This document shows, piece by piece, positions 31,544 to 42,842 of a stretch of 64,000 nucleotides of DNA; position 1 is the stretch's first letter, and each line of letters begins with the position of its first letter. A program made the translations under genes and the position numbers. The notes beneath the pieces were generated by a model, which was given only the letters and a program-made list of their open reading frames with translations, ran no database searches and had not been told where the DNA came from. This DNA comes from Dactylorhiza incarnata (lineage: Eukaryota > Streptophyta > Magnoliopsida > Asparagales > Orchidaceae): assembly GCA_033032865.1 (NCBI GenBank), contig JAWHQI010000099.1:7414501-7478500 (forward strand), written 5' to 3'.

Positions 31544-33294
31544 TGAAAGTGAGGTTAGATCTTAAATTTATTCTAGAGGGGGGGGGGGGGGGGGGGTGAA
31601 TAGAGTATTAAAAAAATTTTCACTTATTTTTATAGCGGAATTAAAATAGTGATATTTATATGTGTACTGAGTGATTATGAAAACAAATAAAGAAAACACA
31701 GCACAGCACAGTACAGAAAAATAAACAAGAACACAGACGACACAAGGATTTATAGTAGTTCCCCAATAAACCTGGGTACGTCTACTCTTCTACCACCATT
31801 GGTAGGATTCCACTAGGTTTTTGATCAGGTGCCCTATCACCAATGGATTTTTGATCAAGTGCCCAAACACCACTTGAGCTTTTGATCAGGTGCTCAAACC
31901 AAACTACAGGTTTTTGATCAGGTGCCCTGCCACCAAGGGGTTAACTTTTGAAGGGAGTTATAACCCTGTACAAGATGGGATAAAGAGGGTTTATGAAGTT
32001 CTTCTCTGTCAATAATCTTAGAGAAGACTAGTGGATTTGATGTTGTAAAGCTCCCCATGTCTGATAGAAAAATAGTTGACAGTTGAGGATGGAGCTTTCT
32101 CTTGAATGTAGATCTTCTTTGATAGCTGATGAATCTGAGAGACAAAGGTTTCTCAGATTGTTTGTTGCTCTTGAAGATTTTGAACTTGCAGCAGAATACT
32201 GAGAGAATAATGTGTTGATGTTCTCAGAGAATAAGAGAGCTGCTGCTTGAGGAAGATGAAGATCTGTAAACTTTTTCTTTCTGCATATCTTTTTCTTCTT
32301 CCTCTCGACTGTATTCTTCTCCTCTTCTTCCTCTTTCTGTACTGTATTAATGTGATCCCTGTAAATCTTCTTCTTGCTTATTTCCATTGAAATATTCTGA
32401 CTGATTTGAAATAAAATCCTTTAATTAAGGAATAAAATATTCTGAAAGGATTTTCTTGGAACTGTATCCATTAATTCTTTTCCTTTTCCATGAAAGTGTC
32501 CTTTTTCAAAATGTGTCAACGACCACTTTTTCGAAATAATAAAAGGAAATATAATATCCTTGACTTATTTGATAGGAATAGATCTGTTGCTGATGATCTG
32601 AGTTCGGAGAATAGAATATAACTGATCTGTCTGAAATTAACAAGCTGAAGAGAAACTTTCGTCGACCTGAGAACTGAGTTTGTCGAACAGAATGTTGGAT
32701 TTCGTCGAACTAAACTTCTATTGCTGATTCGTCAAACGCGGACTGGAATTCGTCGAACTCAAGTTGGAGTTCGTTGACCTGAAAGATAAACTGCTAAATC
32801 TGGCTGGAAGATTTTAATTAGTCGAGCTGAGATGATATTTCGTCGACCGCTGAGACTTGGCAAATTCGTCGGCCGCTGAGACTGGGCAAATTCGTCGACC
32901 GCTGAGACTGAGCCAATTCGTCGACCGCTGAGACTGAGCAAATTTGTCGACCGCTAAGACTGACCAAGTTCGTCGACCGCTGAGTCTGAGCATAATCGTC
33001 GACTGCTGAGACTGAGCAATATCGTCGACCGCTGAGACTGAGCAAAGTCATCGACCGCTGAGACTGAGCAAAATCGTCGACCGCTGAGATAGAGCAAAAT
33101 CGTCGACCGTTGAAGCAAGATGTTCGTCGAACGCAGAATGCATTTCATCGAACGCAGAAACCTTAACTTTTCCTTAAGTTCTAGCTAACTTAACAGCCTA
33201 AAACCTTGACCCTTAGACTATACAATGAGGGTCAACTTAGTCCTAGTCAACAGATAGTGATCCTAGCCCAAATCAGTAATAGGGTTGTTCCAAC
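31544..33294 (-). mobile_element. Solo LTR, family X, nested in LTR Y
   Basis: On the plus strand it runs TGAAAGTGAGG...GTTCCAACA and is flanked by a perfect AAGCA duplication (31539-31543 and 33295-33299). It is 1,751 bp with no internal region, so it is a recombination product of a once complete element. It carries a run of 19 G (31578-31596), the 'gatcaggtgccc' repeats (31820-31930) and a 26-bp tandem array. The minus-strand start TGTTGGAAC resembles the LTRs at 56793 and 59935, but the 3' end is a different subfamily. Confidence 0.85.
32841..33126. repeat. 26-bp tandem repeat, eleven copies, TCGAC-centred
   Basis: Units start 'cgtcgaccgctgagactgag' at 32841, 32867, 32893 and so on to 33101, strictly every 26 bp. 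The period is not a multiple of three, so the minus-strand ORFs here (LSLSGRR...) cycle through frames and are artefacts. It lies in the U3 part of the solo LTR. Confidence 0.9.
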
Positions 33295-33429
33295 AAAGCA
33301 GAAAAGCTGTAAGCTATAAGAGACAACACAGAAAATTAACACACACAGATGACACAATATTTTATAGAGGTTCTCCAAAATATAGGTAGTCCTCTCTTCT
33401 ACCACCTGGTAGGAATGCACTACTTGTGC

Positions 33430-33560
33430 CTGAGTCTTTTGATAAGGAGACTCTTAGAACTAAAGATCTTTTGATAAGGAGATCTTGAACCACTCAGATC
33501 TTTTGATAAGGAGATCTTGAACCACTCAGATCTTTTGGTAAGGAGATATTGAACCACTTA
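33430..33560. repeat. Short tandem motif 'cttttgataaggagatct'
   Basis: Four to five copies at about 35-bp spacing in LTR Y, each with 'gaaccactcag'. The plus-strand LTR Y has the equivalent at 56335-56465. Confidence 0.75.
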
Positions 33561-34736
33561 ATCCTTTGGAAGAGGGATTCTTAAAACTCTGTATAGTTGA
33601 GGAAATTGAAAGAAGATGTAGAAGAAGAATTCTGTTCTCAGAATTTTGTAGAAGCTTTCAGCTTCTATTTTCCCTTCAATGGATCTGCTAATGATGAACC
33701 CTTGCTTATGATTGTGATGATTTGCAAGGGTTATATTCTTCAAATCCTTTTGTGTATATTATGCTTGTTATCTGGCTGCTATATGATGATGATGAAGAAG
33801 CAGCTCTGTTTTTTGTTCTGAGAGAGAGCACTTGTTTTTCTCTTTTTCTTTTTAGGGTTCCGGGAGGAATAAGAAGAAGTAGGAACCCTAATCGACCAGC
33901 TATAGAAGATTGTAATGAATGCTCTATATTTTTCTCTCTACTCTGCCTACTTATTATCCATGATTAATTTTGAATTAGTTTCCTCTTTTAGGTTATCCTG
34001 AAAAGGCATAGTCTTGGACAATTAATCTTTCTTTCTTCTTTTGTTCACGACTCGTCTCCCAACTGTTTGAATACATTCCAAGAAAGCTTTTCCTGTCTTC
34101 TTGAATGCTCCTTTCCATTCTAGGCAATAAACAAGTTGTTGTAGAATGGTCTTTAGTGTTGTGGGCCTTAAGAGAGAGTTCTAAAAGGACAGTTGAAAAG
34201 GTTTCCTTTTCAGACTGTATTCGGCTCTGCGTCGACTTCATTTTCTCTCTTATCGACGCACCTTCGAGTTCTTGTATGAGTAGCTTTGAATTCCTTCTAG
34301 CTCTGGTTGAACTCTGTTGTTGACGTAACCGTCGACTTGAAGACTTGGACTTGACCTTCATCTTCTGCGTCGAGTTGAAGTCGATGTTGCGTTGACTTAT
34401 CTGATAGCTTCGACTGGTTCTTCCTTCTGCGTCGAGATCCTTTCGACGTTGCATCGACTTAACTTATACTTCGATAGAGAGATTGAGTTGCTTGGACTTC
34501 TAGTATGAGTTGCATTGACATCAAGTCGAAGTTCCATCGACTTATATTCGACGCAAGTATTAATTCAACTCAGATTGTGTTTGTCCTGACCTGGTCTTGA
34601 CACTCTAAGGTGAGTGAGACATCCTAAGACATCTAATGACCAAATTACCCTTACTATACAATCGGTAATAAACCTAGAAGGTAAAATCACTTATAGTTAA
34701 TTTGTTAAGTTAAATCACAAGGGGTTTTTCCCAACA

Positions 34737-36030
34737 AAGTATCACACGACGATATCACTGAGAAGTCTGGCGTGATGAAGCTCTTTAGAGATCTTAAGTA
34801 AAAGTATCAAGTCAAGAAGACATATCGTCGTAAAGAAGCAGTGTCGTCTTGAAGACTAAGCCAGAGATCATGAAGACAGTTTGGAGCCGAAGTATTAGTC
34901 ATAATTATCTCGATGATATCTGCGAGAAGACCTCATGTCGACAAGATAATCTCGACGATATCGATGAAAAGACTTCATATCGTCGTAACTGCTTATGTAG
35001 CTGAGATAATTCATATTGTCGAGATATCCTTCTCAGCTAAAGATTCAAGAAGATTTAAAGAAACGTCTAAAGTCTCAAATGGATCGCTGAGACAGCAAGC
35101 TGTGTCATCGAGATGGTGGTCATATTGTCGAGACAGGCCGAGATTTTTCAAAACGTGTTGTCCGCATTTAATGCCGCCGTCAAAGAGACCAATCAGTGAA
35201 TGTTGTTAAGGAATGAGATTCTGACAATAAAGAGTGCTTAGAAGAGACCGTTATAGGGCCTTGTCATATAAAAAGACAAGATATATGCCCTAAAAATTAT
35301 GGAATACACACAGAGAAAATACAGAACTAAGAATCAGAACACAGTACGGTTGTAAGTAAGAAGGAAGAACTTTCTTGTGAACAATACAATCTTTCCTTCA
35401 ATTCTCAAAGTTTCAGTCAAGCACCATCGACTGATAAGCAGTGTTCCAGAAAGAAGAGAGAAGATAGAAGAGAAGCCTGTGTGCATAAGCAATACCTTTA
35501 TTTCCATCTCTTCAAGTGTTGAAGCCATCTTCACTGGCTTCACAAAAACTCTCTAGTGTTGTGTGGAGTATTCCCTTCCTTTGTAAACACAATATATTTT
35601 CTGTAGGACTCTTTTAGTCTGATTTGTAGGGCCCTTGTGTCTGAGTTATAGAATCTCTTGTAGATCTGAGTTGTAGGGCCTTTGTGCCTGAGTTGTAGGG
35701 TTCCTGGAACCTGAGGTAGGATCCTTGAAGGATCTGAGTTATAGGACCTGAGTGTCTGAGCTGTAGGGCCTATGTGCTTAAGTTGTAGGGTCTTTTCTAT
35801 GGATCTGAGTTTTGGTGGAGATTGTTGATTCTAGCACGCTGCTAGATAGGCGCACATGGACAGTGGAGCACTCTAGACACGTTTTCTAGGGGAACCACTA
35901 TAAATCTGGTGTGTTCTGTGTGTTGAGGTTGGTGATTGATTTTGTGATGTGACTCTTTTTGTGTGATTTCAGTTTTAAACTTTTAAAATTGCCACATTAC
36001 CTATTCTCCCCTCCCCCCACCTCTAGGTGA
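34737..36030 (+). mobile_element. LTR-like block 'W', plus strand
   Basis: It begins just after LTR Y. It has a TCGA-dyad-rich first part (34745-35140), a TATA box (TATAAAAA, 35277-35284), a decayed 'ctgagttgtagggcc' tandem tract (35590-35810) and an end resembling LTR U5 ('ctcccctccccccacctctagg', about 36005-36030). The sequence matches none of the other LTRs. No PBS is recognised after it. Ends are uncertain. Confidence 0.5.
35277..35284 (+). promoter_or_regulatory. Putative TATA box of LTR-like block W
   Basis: TATAAAAA placed about 140 bp after the last TCGA dyad, the same arrangement as in the 2572-3993 LTR. Confidence 0.4.
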
Positions 36031-38450
36031 TAGTTCCATAAATAACAAGAAGCGAGGAATTAACATGCCGCATAGTCTGAGTCCTCACATTACGGTGAGG
36101 ACTGCGAGATCGATCCCGGCGAGGAGTGCGTGCCCGACGAGGAGAAGGGTTGCGATGAGTTGAATCTCGTCGCCCTGATGAGGAGCCCCCGTGATGGTCC
36201 CTATTTTTTGGACGAGACACTGTGGCGATGATCCAGGTCACCTAAAAGGGTCGACGACATGTCCCTGACCGCGACTATCAGATGCTTTCCCTCCCCCGCT
36301 AGGCATAAAGAAGTGTGAGGATCCCCAGTTCCCCCTACCTTGCGACAATTCCACGGGAGGAACCCCGGGAGTGGTGGCCGAGGAGGGGAAGACATCAGTT
36401 GGAGAATAAGACATTGTTAGTACAGGAGGCGGAAATGGAATATTGCTCGCTAGTAGCTGCAACGTACTCGCAAGCATTGGTTGTGAGGTGTTCACAGGAA
36501 GCGGAGGTAGGTTGGAGGAGTGTCTTTATCGCTCACATGCGGCGGAGGTTTCTTGCTCGCCTCAGACTGCGGCGTCTTAGTCGGAGGAAGTTGTTTTTGT
36601 TGCTCGCATAAGGAACCTGCTTTCTAGATGACTTTGAGGAAGACAATACATAGGGCGTCTTACCGCCACCGAGGTTGAGCCAGACGGATTGACCAGTTCG
36701 CGGTCTCTGCTGAGATTCAGGAGAGACCAGCAAAACTGATCACAGGGGAGGCACCACCAGATGCTCTCCAGGAGTCCTAGTAGTCGGCGGCACTGCAAAG
36801 AGAAGGAAGACCATTAGAGCGAGTATAGCGAATTCAGCGTCATTCTAAAGCGCGACGAAGCCCTTGTTGGAAATAAGCCTTCACCTGCTATTTTTGATAA
36901 GTTAAATCAAGGTCACCTAAAGCTAAGCCTCATCATGAAGTTCCATATATATGGGCATAACCACCGCAAATTGAATAGTGATGGGGCCTGTTTTTTGAAA
37001 GGCGCTTCTTTTATTACCTCTTGTAATGTTTTATTACAAGTGTTAGTTATTTTATCATTTGGTTGGAGCCTATATAATGCCCAACATTTGTATCAATGAA
37101 GCAACTAATATTGAAGCAATGCAATCTTTATTGAAAGTTCATTTCTACCCTCCCCTCCCTTCTCTTTTTCATTTCAGCTTTCTTCCCCTTTTTGTTATTT
37201 TCTTTTTTAAAATCCAACATGGCATCAGAGCAAGGTTGAATTGGTTAGTCGATATCGCCCGGGGGACTTTGCGAAAATCAGATTTCAGCAAAACTATGAC
37301 GAGAGGGGCAAAAAAATGCAGATTCCTCGGTGGCTCTTATGGGCTTTGTCACACAATTCCTACCCTGCGAGGTTGCACGTAGGATGTTTCGTCTTGCCAT
37401 GGAGGTGTCTTTTGGAGTGCAAATTTAAGTAAGACCATGACCAGAGGGACAAAAAAAGGGCAGAATATCCTCGGAGGCTCGTTTGAGATTTGTCCCACTT
37501 CACCTACCCAACAAGGCCCATTTGTTCAAGCATCTCCCGGGTACTCGCGGGAGTCTCAGGCTGGTTAACGGCTAGCACGACGACATTCTCAGGAATTGGT
37601 TTCTGGTTCTTCTTCTTCGCGACCTTCGCTTTCTTCTTCTTCAGTGAGAGAAGCTCGGCGACATCGTCGCCCTCGCAATGACGTTTTTGTTTGTTCGGCT
37701 TCAAGAATCCTTCCAGCTCATCCATGCTCGCCTGAAGTTCTGCCTCGGCCGTGGGCGATATCTCGTGCGATTCAAAGAAGGTGCCCAATGAGAGAGCCCC
37801 TATTGATAGAGGTCGGGAATCAACAAGACGGTGTCGAGTATGCTAGATACCCGCCAGTAGCAGCTCGTCGAATGGAGGGTTAATCGATATTTGTTTCCGA
37901 GCTCCTTCGTAGCTCGTAAAGAGCGGAGATTGTGTACAACTCATATTCGTCGAGAGTGGACCCATTCAAGCCATGTAGGCAGGAGTCAAAGGTTAAAGCA
38001 GGCGTCAAAGTCAAAAAGAAGACATGTAGGAGCAGTTGAAGGCATGTGCGACTATGGGCGAGCATCCCCCCATACTCGTCAGGTGGGCGGCTGTCGGGGT
38101 ATCTTGCCAAGCGTAGGTGACATTACCCCATACTCGCCAAATCGCCAAGTTTAGAGGGGCAATCTCGTCGGTTTGGGCCGGGTTATAAATAAACCCTCCC
38201 AAGGATTTGCCTGTAAATAAGACCTCAGTGGTACTAGGAATTGCACCTTTGACTGAGCTTTTGAAGCCCGTTTTCGAATACTTGGACTGTGAGATCTTGA
38301 CCATTCCCCTTGGTCACCATTTCAGATACTCATCAAATAGGTGTCTTCCTCGTACCCTGCTCCGCTGCTCGGCCATTTTGAGGCTAATAAGAGAAGACCT
38401 GCAAGATTATGTATTGCCCTAAGATTATTTGTCTCCCTCCTGTGAAGGTT
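36031..38450 (-). pseudogene. Degenerate retroelement region, possibly Ty3 gag, minus strand
   Basis: Several short minus-strand frames (36023-36241 with an RS/RD-rich stretch RRDRSRSPHRN; 36238-36495 Pro/Ser-rich; 37504-37788 with a Lys-rich patch; 37880-38304) are separated by stops and by the LTR at 36865-37219. Composition differs from the AT-rich DNA to the right. I do not recognise a domain; a decayed gag of a Ty3 element is my guess. Confidence 0.25.
36865..37219 (+). mobile_element. Short LTR (355 bp) with adjoining PBS
   Basis: It starts TGTTGGAAATAAGCC and ends TCCAACA. It carries 'gcctatataatgcc' (about 37066) as TATA box. TGGCATCAGAGC follows at 37220-37231, one mismatch from the initiator tRNA-Met complement. 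The 280 bp after it contain two similar stretches ('tatgacgagaggggcaaaaaaa' and 'catgaccagagggacaaaaaaa') and no ORF. No second LTR is visible, so the element is incomplete. A TRIM-like or small copia element is likely. Confidence 0.6.
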
Positions 38451-40030
38451 TATCATAGCAAAATCGACCCCAAGCTACATACAAAAGTAAAAAATTCATT
38501 TCCAATAATGCATGGAATATCCAAAGGCTATCTACAATACTAAATATGGAAGAAGTTACTAATATAAGCAATATTAGGATTAGGTTTAATCAACCATAGA
38601 AAATAATTTTTAAAAGTGAAAAGTATGAATCTTTCAATCTTAAAGAAACATGGAACCTCATTAGGCAACAGAGATCATCTCAAATTTGCCGATGGTTCTG
38701 AAACTAAAACATTCAAATCAAGATTTCATTCTTTATTTGGCGACTATTAAACAACACCATACCTAGATTTCAATAACATAGAATCCAGTACCCATCTTTT
38801 TATTTAGTGCGAAAAGATAAATCATATTTGGCATCACTTTAACATATTATACAATATTTCGCTGCCAAGAACTCGGAACATTTTTACTATGATTCACGCG
38901 TGGAGAAAATCAAAGAAAGGCACAAAATTAACCTGAACATTTTAGATTTCTATTCCCCGCTTTAAACCTATGGTTTACATGGACAACTAGAAACGGCGCT
39001 AAACATTGAAATTCACAAACCACCATTTTCAAAATCAATGCGATCGAAAATCAACAATGTGATACATGATTTGATTAAAGCAAACCATATTAACCATAAG
39101 TAGACTTGACTCCTAACTCTATACTCATGCAACAATCACTATCGATCACACTTTCGGCGAGACAAACAATCTTTTGGACAAAACCAACACCAAACATAAT
39201 CAAAATTAACTTTTATGCTAAAAAATTAAATGATATGACATTTAGGGGAAACACCCTTGCCGAGATCGTTATGGCAACATAAATTTTTTTACTACAAGAA
39301 TATTTAGTTGCATGATTGCATCAACTGTCTTCATGCACATATTTTAACATTAGACCTCGCTAGGAGACTTATATTTTTTGTACCAAACATCAATTACATC
39401 TTCGAATACTCACATTGGCAGTTTAAAAAACTTGCAAACCCTAATCCATTTTTTGGATGGGATACTTATTTCATAGCACAAATAATTTGTAACTTCTTTG
39501 AACAGATTAACGCATCTTTTCTATATGTGAAGGCATAGGGCTATTTACTTGGCTTGCTAAGAAGGGACACTTGGCACTTAACCAAAGCTTTAGGGACATT
39601 ATTGAGGCAACCTCATTAGAGCGACCAAATCAAAGTAGGACGCATAATAATTGACGACTATTTAAAATGCAAGTGCAGATTCTTTCGAAGTTCTTGAACA
39701 TGTATTGTATTTTGGCGTTTCTTGCTACAAGGTTGGTCCTCCAAATTTATTAATCGGAGAACTCATTCTCCTATTAAGAATTCTGGAGTAATTTGAACAA
39801 TGTACGTGCGGTTTGATCCCATTCCGATGGGTATGTAGACATCCATCATATATTTTAAACATTTTCTCACAGTTGTGTTATAATATTTATGAGAAATGGT
39901 AGCGGAGATCCATACTCCACCTCCGACCTCATCCACCATCCATTCCACACAATCATGTACCAACTATCTCAGCCTCCTTTTTCGCATGATTGTTTTATGA
40001 TTCCCACGCAAAACCTATTTGAAATTATGG
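38451..40030. other. AT-rich region without recognised features
   Basis: All frames are broken by stops; the longest frames are under 80 codons and have no motif. I see no repeat structure. Confidence 0.5.
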
Positions 40031-40039
40031 TTTAAAATA

Positions 40040-41068
40040 GGCAAAATATTCAAATCAGTTCTTTAACTTTAGGTCCAGTTTCAAATTGATCATTTAACTT
40101 TCATTTGATTCAAATAAGTCATTTATCTTTCATCACTATCCCAAATAAGTCCCAATTTTCTCTTTCCGTTAAATAATAACGGACACCATCATATATGACC
40201 TTGATATTAAATAATTCATTGATTTAAATAATATTAATGTCTTCCATCAATAGGTTATACTTTTTACCTCCATTTTTTTACTTCTCCTCAAATTTGTTAA
40301 TTCCCCCGGCCCCGCCGTAGTTGCTCTCGTCGGCAGTCTTGGCTCCTCCTATGTCGTCTCCCTACTCCGACGACCTTCATGCACCAACAAAAGGCGAACA
40401 ACCGATAAACAACAAATAACACCTCTCCATTGCTAGCATATTAATTGACAATCATGCATGGAGAGGCACATGAATAGAGAGCGATCATCCTGGAGACGCA
40501 CATGAACAGAGAGTCCTCTTTAGAGATTGTGTTATACTCTTTATTTTTTTTTATTTTTTTTATTTGAATTCATCTTTGCTTGAACCGAACATCAACTCTC
40601 TGTGCATTAATCTTAATTAAAGAACGCATGCATGAACCGAACATCAAGGGTCACGCCATGTTCTTCAGGTCGCAGCCGCGGAGCATGACTGTCCGTTAAT
40701 ATGCTAGCAATGGCGAGGAGGTGTTATTTGTTGGTTGTTTGCCTTTTGTTGGTGCATGAAGGTCGTCTGAGTAGGGATACGTCAGAGGAGCCAAGACTGG
40801 CGACGAGAGCAACGAGAGCTGGCCGGTGCAATTAATAAATTTGAGGAAAAGAAAAAAAAATGGAGGTAAAAAATATAATCTATCGACGGAGGGTGTTAAT
40901 ATTATTTAAATCAATGAATTATTTAGTATGAAGGTCGTATATGACGGAGTAATAGGACTTATTTGAGATAGGGATGAAAGATAAAAGATTTATTTGAATC
41001 AAATGGAAGTTAAAAAAACCAATTTAAAACTACACCTAAAATTAAAGGACTCATTTGGATACTTTGCC
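40040..41068. mobile_element. Mutator-type foldback element, 1.03 kb
   Basis: A perfect 9-bp duplication, TTTAAAATA, flanks it (40031-40039 and 41069-41077). The termini GGCAAAATATTCAAAT and its reverse-complement partner begin inverted arms of about 400 bp, which remain alignable through 'ccttcatgcaccaacaaaaggc' and 'gaggtgttatttgttg'. A loop of about 240 bp separates the arms. No transposase frame is present. The duplication length and long arms fit the Mutator superfamily. Confidence 0.85.
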
Positions 41069-41199
41069 TTTAAAATATATAATAGCCCAACCTATTCATA
41101 ATAATAATAATTATAATTAAAGGACTCATTTGGATCAGAACTAGAATATTTTGACACGACATTTAAGTTCTCCACTTATATATTCAAAATTAGTTTTTT

Positions 41200-41312
41200 G
41201 TTCTTTCGCGGCAGTCATAATCATGGTCATGCCAATCATGTATTTTATGACAGTGATATTTTTGTTCAAACTCACCTGAGCAAAAACCAAGTGTCAAATG
41301 GACCCAAATTGA
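41200..41312. mobile_element. Decayed fragment of a PIF-type MITE
   Basis: 'ttttatgacagtgatatttttgttcaaactcacctgagcaaa' resembles the right half of the MITE at 16976-17170. The termini have decayed. Confidence 0.4.
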
Positions 41313-41464
41313 TCTTCACATTTTTTTCCCACAATAATTATTTTTATTTAGAAAAATATTCAACAATATAGTTGTTAATATTTTAGGGGTTATCGATGCC
41401 TAGATTCATCCCCTCAGGATTTCTGTAGAATGTGTACAAAACATTGAATTGACCGAAACCTATA

Positions 41465-42839
41465 GGCCCCGTTCGTTTGGACGGAATTGAAGGCTTGGAA
41501 TTGAAATTCGACGTCGAATTCCAATTACGTCGTTCGCTTGTTATGTAGCTTTAATAATTAAAATTTAAGTTGAATATCATGGAATTGATTTTAGCCTAAG
41601 CACAAAATCTAGCTAGACATATCGGAATTGGGCGAGTCTGGCACGCTCGATTTATCGCGTTTTTTGCCCGTGCGCGCGTTTATGCGCCCGAGCGCACAAT
41701 TTTTTGCCCGGGCGCGAGTTTTTCGCACGAACGCGAGTTTTTCGCCCGGACGCCCAAATTTTGCCAGGGCGGAAATTTTCTGCCCTAGCGCGCGTTTTTC
41801 GCCCTAGCGCGCGTTTATGCGCCCGGGCGCACAATTTTTCGCCCGGGCGCGAGCTTTTCGCACAGACGCAAGCTTTTCGCCTGAACGTGCGTTTTTTCTC
41901 CCGGACGCCCAAATTTTGCCCGGACGGAAATTTTCCGCCCTAGCGCGCATTTTTCGTCCTGGCGAGCGTTTTTCGCCCTGGCGCTCGTTTTTCGCCCGGG
42001 CGCGCGTTTTTCGCCATGGGGAGCGTTTTTTCGCCCGGGCGCGCGTTTTTCGCCCGGGCCCGCGTTTTTCGCCCGGGCGCACGTTTTTCGCCCGGGCGCG
42101 ATTTTTTCACCCGGGCGCGATTTTTTCCCCCGCGAGCGTTTTTTTCGCCGGGAGGCGATTTTTTCGCCCGGGCGCAAATTTTTCTCCCATGGGAGAGTTT
42201 TTCGCCCCGGCGCGATTTTTTCGTTCAAACGCGATTTTTTGCCCGCCCGCAATTTTTTCGCCCGGGCAAGATTTTTTTGAGCGATTTTTTTGCCCGGGCG
42301 GGTTTTTTTCACCCTACGAGATTTTTATCTCGAGGGCTATTTTTCGGGCGCGATTTTTTCACCGGGGAGCAGTTTTTTGCTGGGACGCGCTTTTATCGAC
42401 TATGCGAGCTTTTTTCGGCCGAGCGGGTGGAAAAATCGCACCCGGGAAAAAAATTTGCGCTCGGGCAAAAAAATCATTCCCGGGCGAAAAAATGAGCCCG
42501 GGCAAAAAATGCGCGCCCGTGCGAAAAAATTGCGGTTGTGCGAAAAAATTGCGCCCTGGCGGAAAAAATCATTCTCGTGCGAAAAAATCGTCGTCATGAC
42601 ATACATTTGTTTATAATATATATGTGATAAATATTATTTTCTTCGTAATATTTTTCAATTTTTAAATTGAATTTTATTTAAAAAACGAACAAAAATATTG
42701 ATTAATTTCACAATATTCAACAATATTGTTTATTAGGCGAACGTTGGAATTGGAATTAGTCACCAATATTTAATTCCACAATATTTATCAATATTCAATT
42801 CCAATATCGAATTCCAATTTCGTCCAAACGAACGGGCCC
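41465..42839. mobile_element. TIR element carrying a CpG-rich inverted minisatellite
   Basis: Ends: GGCCCCGTTCGTTTGGACG at the left and, as reverse complement, GGGCCCGTTCGTTTGGACG at the right, flanked by ATA on both sides (41462-41464 and 42840-42842). The subterminal regions share 'ggaattgaa' and 'gaattccaatt' motifs in opposite orientation. The 3-bp duplication and GGGCC-type end suggest a PIF/Harbinger relative. Inside lies a minisatellite of about 0.95 kb (41650-42595) unlike anything else in the window. No transposase. Confidence 0.7.
41650..42595. repeat. CpG-rich minisatellite, about 19-20 bp period, with inverted distal block
   Basis: Units of the form 'gcgcgtttttcgcccgg' repeat about 38 times from 41650 to 42420. 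From about 42425 to 42595 some eight units appear in reverse complement ('gaaaaaatgagcccgggc'). Many units contain the palindrome CGCCCGGGCG. ORFs in all frames here (Arg/Pro/Gly or Phe/Ala/Arg-rich) result from the repeat and are not genes. The GC content contrasts sharply with its AT-rich surroundings. Confidence 0.88.
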
Positions 42840-42842
42840 ATA

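Larger units (their letters stand above)
31387..34736 (-). mobile_element. 5' LTR of element Y, minus strand, split by a solo LTR
   Basis: The minus strand starts TGTTGGGAAAAACCCC at 34736 and ends next to the PBS at 31387. It matches the plus-strand LTR at 55019-56771 along its length: TCGA dyads, the 'cttttgataaggagatct' repeats, 'tctgtgttgtctcttatagct', 'ctctattcaccccctctaga'. The interval 31544-33294 is a nested solo LTR. Without it the length is about 1.6 kb. Its own target duplication cannot be tested because the other end of the element is missing. Confidence 0.85.

Noticed and set aside
32759..33148. Possible CRISPR-like regular repeat array
   Set aside because: The 26-bp units are contiguous without unique spacers, lie in a plant LTR, and no cas-like gene is present.
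36023..36241. RS/RD-rich ORF as a splicing-factor-like gene
   Set aside because: Only 72 codons, no RNA-recognition motif, no neighbouring exons, and embedded in a decayed retroelement region.
41652..42616. Many overlapping ORFs of 60-260 codons rich in Arg/Pro/Gly/Lys or Phe/Ala/Arg on both strands
   Set aside because: They arise in every frame from the GC-rich minisatellite. Composition is repeat-driven and there is no start context, domain or splice logic.
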